Part shown: positions 5,659 to 8,197 of the stretch, one piece after another
Numbering within the stretch: position 1 is the stretch's first letter
Layout of the letters: each line of letters starts with the position of its first letter
Source of the DNA: Pseudomonadota bacterium
GTDB lineage: Bacteria; Pseudomonadota; Alphaproteobacteria; Rhizobiales; Beijerinckiaceae
Reading direction: 5' to 3'
Assembly: GCA_021812505.1 (NCBI GenBank)
Contig: JAKANG010000037.1
Coordinates: 1 to 8,197, forward strand
Length of the DNA stretch: 8,197 nt
Notes under the pieces: generated by a model
What the model saw: only the letters and a program-made list of their open reading frames with translations
Database searches by the model: none
Told to the model about the DNA's origin: nothing
Translations under genes and position numbers: made by a program

Positions 5659-7500
5659 ATGCCGAAGATGAATGCGATGGACGCCGCCGTGGCGGTGCTG
5701 GAGCGCGAAGGCGTGAAGGTCGCCTTCGGCGTGCCCGGCGCCGCGATCAATCCCCTTTACGCTGCGCTGCGCCGGCGCGGCTCGATCCGTCACGTTCTCG
5801 CCCGCCATGTCGAGGGCGCTTCGCACATGGCCGATGGCTATACCCGGGCCAGACCGGGCAATATCGGCGTCTGCATCGGCACCTCCGGCCCGGCCGGAAC
5901 CGACATGATCACCGGCCTCTACGCCGCGGCGGCGGATTCGGTTCCGATCCTGTGCATTACCGGCCAGGCGCCGCGCGCGCGGCTCTACAAGGAGGATTTC
6001 CAGGCCGTCGACATCGAGGCCATTGCCAAGCCGGTCGCCAAATGGGCGGTGACCGTGCGCGAGCCGGCGCTGGTTCCCCGCGTCTTCCAGCAGGCCTTTC
6101 ATCTGATGCGGTCGGGCCGCCCGGGCCCGGTGCTGATCGACCTGCCGCTCGACGTGCAGATGTCCGAGATCGAATTCGACATCGACACCTATGAGCCCCT
6201 GCCGGTCTATAAGCCCGCCGCGACCTTGCAGCAGGCGCGCAAGGCGCTAGACATGCTCAACGAGTCGGAGCGGCCCCTGATCGTCGCCGGCGGCGGCGTC
6301 ATCAACGCCGACGCCAGTGATCTCCTGGTCGAATTCGCCGAACTGACCGGCGTTCCGGTGATTCCCACCCTGATGGGCTGGGGCGCCATTCCCGATGACC
6401 ATCCTCTGATGGCCGGCATGGTCGGCTTGCAGACCAGCCATCGCTACGGCAACGCCACTTTCCTCGACTCCGATTTCGTCTTTGGCGTTGGAAACCGCTG
6501 GGCCAATCGTCATACGGGCTCGATCGAGGTCTATACCAAGGGCCGAAAATTCATCCATGTGGACATCGAGCCGACCCAGATCGGACGCGTGTTCGGGCCG
6601 GATTACGGCATCGTCTCCGACGCCCGCGCCGCGTTGAAACTGTTCATCGAGGCCGCGCGCGAACTGAAGGCGGCCGGCAGGCTGAAGGACCGCGGCGCCT
6701 GGGCGGCCTCCTGCCGGCATCGCAAGAACAACATGCTGCGCAAGAGCCATTACGATCAGGTTCCGCTCAAACCCCAGCGCGTCTATCAGGAAATGAACGA
6801 ATGTCTCGACCGCGACACCTGCTATGTCACCACCATCGGCCTGTCGCAGATCGCCGGCGCGCAATTCCTACATGTCTATGAGCCGCGCAACTGGATCAAC
6901 TGCGGCCAGGCTGGGCCGCTGGGCTGGACCCTGCCGGCGGCGCTCGGCGTGCGCGCGGCCGATCCCGACAGGAAGATCGTGGCTTTGTCCGGCGATTACG
7001 ATTTCCAGTTCATGATCGAGGAACTGGCGGTCGGGGCGCAGCACAAGCTGCCCTATCTCCATATCGTCGTGAACAATTCCTATCTCGGCCTGATCCGTCA
7101 GGCCCAGCGCGGCTTTTCGATGGATTTCGAAGTGAGCCTCGCCTTCGAGAACATCAACGCCACGGCGGAAGGCGACGCCGTTCCCGGCTATGGCGTCGAT
7201 CATGTCGCGGTGGCGGAGGGGCTGGGGTGCAAGGCGATCCGCGTCAAGACGCCCAACGAGTTCAAGGAGGCCTTCGCCCGCGCCAAGGCGCTGATGGACG
7301 AGCATCAGGTTCCGGTGGTTCTGGAGTTCATCCTGGAGCGCGTCACCAATATTTCGATGGGAACCGAAATTCATAACGTCAACGAGTTCGAGGACATCCT
7401 GTGCCTCGACCCGAACCTGTCGCTCCGCAAAAGCGAGGATTTCGCGCCCGCCGCGCCGGCGCAAAGGCAAGAGGCCGACGCCTTCGCCGACAAACGCTGA
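5659..7500 (+). CDS. gcl: Glyoxylate carboligase (tartronate-semialdehyde synthase)
   Basis: This ThDP- and FAD-dependent cytosolic enzyme condenses two glyoxylates to tartronate semialdehyde and CO2, the first step of the glycerate pathway. The N-terminal ThDP Pyr domain holds [14 protein letters not shown] (23-36) and [17 protein letters not shown] (48-64). Val51 sits where other ThDP enzymes have the catalytic Glu, the known hallmark of Gcl. The blocks [16 protein letters not shown] and [19 protein letters not shown] are near-identical to E. coli Gcl as I recall it. The central FAD-binding domain spans about 190-350. The PP domain has the metal/ThDP motif GDYDFQF (from 445) to NN (472-473). 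Length is 613 residues, slightly longer than E. coli Gcl, with an extended loop near 500-508 and a charged C-terminal tail. ATG 5659 has GGGAG at 5648-5652 with a 6-base spacer. hyi follows after 45 bases. Confidence 0.98.
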   Translation: MPKMNAMDAAVAVLEREGVKVAFGVPGAAINPLYAALRRRGSIRHVLARHVEGASHMADGYTRARPGNIGVCIGTSGPAGTDMITGLYAAAADSVPILCITGQAPRARLYKEDFQAVDIEAIAKPVAKWAVTVREPALVPRVFQQAFHLMRSGRPGPVLIDLPLDVQMSEIEFDIDTYEPLPVYKPAATLQQARKALDMLNESERPLIVAGGGVINADASDLLVEFAELTGVPVIPTLMGWGAIPDDHPLMAGMVGLQTSHRYGNATFLDSDFVFGVGNRWANRHTGSIEVYTKGRKFIHVDIEPTQIGRVFGPDYGIVSDARAALKLFIEAARELKAAGRLKDRGAWAASCRHRKNNMLRKSHYDQVPLKPQRVYQEMNECLDRDTCYVTTIGLSQIAGAQFLHVYEPRNWINCGQAGPLGWTLPAALGVRAADPDRKIVALSGDYDFQFMIEELAVGAQHKLPYLHIVVNNSYLGLIRQAQRGFSMDFEVSLAFENINATAEGDAVPGYGVDHVAVAEGLGCKAIRVKTPNEFKEAFARAKALMDEHQVPVVLEFILERVTNISMGTEIHNVNEFEDILCLDPNLSLRKSEDFAPAAPAQRQEADAFADKR

Positions 7501-7545
7501 TCCGATTCGAAACACGCCGCCGAGAAAGCTCCAAGGAAAGCCCCG

Positions 7546-8197
7546 ATGCCGAAATTCGCCGCCAATCTGACCATGCTGTACAATGAAACGCCGTTCCTGG
7601 AGCGGTTCAAGGCCGCGGCGGACGCCGGCTTCAAGGCCGTCGAATTCCTGTTTCCCTACGACTTCCCGAAAGAACAGGTCGCGGCGGCGCTCAAGGACAA
7701 TGGCCTCGCCCTGGCGCTCCATAATCTGCCGGCAGGCGACTGGGCGGCGGGCGAGCGGGGCATCGCCTGCCATCCCGATCGCGTGCAGGAATTCCGCGAC
7801 GGCGTCGAAAAGGCCATCGACTACGCCAAGGCGTTGAACTGCCCGCAGGTCAACTGCCTGTCCGGCGTCCTGCCTAAGGGCGTGAGCGCGGACGCGGCGC
7901 GCGGCGTTCTGGTGGAAAACCTGCAATATGCGGCCGAAAAGCTCGCGGCGGAAAAAATCGGCCTGCTGCTGGAGCCGGTCAACAGTCACGACATTCCGGG
8001 TTTTTTCGTCGATCGCCCGAGCTTTGGCTTCGCCCTGCTCGACGCGGCCGCGGCGAGAAACCTGAAATTGCAATATGACATCTATCACGCCCAGGTCATG
8101 GAAGGCGATCTGGCGAACACGATGACGCGCGAATTCGCGCGCATCGGCCATATCCAACTCGCCGACAATCCCGGCCGCAACGAGCCGGGAACCGGCG
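7546..8197 (+). CDS. hyi: Hydroxypyruvate isomerase (3' end outside window)
   Basis: This sugar-isomerase-like TIM-barrel enzyme interconverts hydroxypyruvate and tartronate semialdehyde, linking the Gcl product to hydroxypyruvate. The visible 217 codons begin MPKFAANLTMLYNE and include VEFLFPYD (32-39), HNLPAGDWAAGERGIAC (59-75), the catalytic-type Glu in LLLEPVN (Glu143), the metal-site motif QYDIYHAQVMEGD, and ADNPGRNEPGTG at the edge. All match E. coli Hyi closely as recalled. About 40 C-terminal residues, including the second active-site Glu, lie beyond the window. ATG 7546 has AAGGA at 7533-7537 with an 8-base spacer. It is 45 bases after gcl on the same strand, so it forms an operon with it. 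Tartronate semialdehyde reductase is the expected next gene. Confidence 0.95.
   Translation, partial: MPKFAANLTMLYNETPFLERFKAAADAGFKAVEFLFPYDFPKEQVAAALKDNGLALALHNLPAGDWAAGERGIACHPDRVQEFRDGVEKAIDYAKALNCPQVNCLSGVLPKGVSADAARGVLVENLQYAAEKLAAEKIGLLLEPVNSHDIPGFFVDRPSFGFALLDAAAARNLKLQYDIYHAQVMEGDLANTMTREFARIGHIQLADNPGRNEPGTG

Noticed and set aside
5269..6102. A 277-codon - strand frame covering the control region and the gcl 5' end
   Set aside because: It overlaps the gcl N-terminus antisense and the start of the IclR-type gene, and has no motif or ribosome-binding site that I can see.
6868..8157. A 429-codon open frame on the - strand opposite gcl and hyi
   Set aside because: It is antisense to two strongly supported genes. 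High-GC codon bias keeps this frame free of stops, and its protein is Arg/Gly/His/Leu-rich with no family motif.
1..8197. CRISPR array, tRNA, rRNA, riboswitch, insertion sequence or defence system
   Set aside because: I saw no regularly spaced repeats, no tRNA-like cloverleaf, no transposase or nuclease motif, and no gap long enough to hide one.

Overview
The window looks like chromosomal DNA of a high-GC alphaproteobacterium. I infer a member of the Hyphomicrobiales (Rhizobiales), possibly a Beijerinckiaceae- or Methylocystaceae-like methylotroph or phototroph. The grounds are the strong G/C third-position bias, the comF–grxC–DUF1178 gene order, the DUF3734-type patatin, and a possible EcfG-type (GGAAC-N16-GGTT) promoter. 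I see no phage, insertion sequence, tRNA, rRNA or CRISPR. Codon use is even throughout, and no intergenic gap exceeds 300 bases.

Left part (1–3275, all + strand): the 3' part of a ComF-family phosphoribosyltransferase cut by the window edge, glutaredoxin 3 (grxC), a DUF1178 zinc-ribbon-like protein 8 bases after grxC, a cytoplasmic patatin-like phospholipase with a DUF3734-type C-terminus, and an exported DsbA-like thiol-disulfide protein. A strong hairpin after the dsbA-like gene closes this block and faces the convergent genes.

Middle part (3337–3942, - strand): a 63-residue DUF2892 inner-membrane protein and an 83-residue exported glycine-zipper protein with a His/Arg/Tyr-rich tail. A possible general-stress (EcfG) promoter lies about 100 bases upstream of the latter.

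Right part (4142–8197): a glyoxylate-use locus. On the + strand, gcl (glyoxylate carboligase) is followed by hyi (hydroxypyruvate isomerase, cut by the right edge). Gcl joins two glyoxylates into tartronate semialdehyde and CO2, and Hyi interconverts this with hydroxypyruvate. A tartronate semialdehyde reductase and a glycerate kinase would be expected beyond the window. On the - strand, diverging from gcl, are an IclR-family regulator and, 31 bases after it, a small TM1367-type cyclophilin-fold protein of unknown role. The 253-base divergent region carries several dyad sequences, including one with an IclR-box-like GGAAAA/TTTTCC core in the regulator leader and one over the predicted gcl -10 region. 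This suggests autoregulation plus control of gcl.

The most interesting points are the uncharacterised cyclophilin-fold gene tied to glyoxylate control, the multi-dyad control region, and the possible stress promoter of the glycine-zipper gene. Nothing here is clearly a new system; most genes belong to well-known families.
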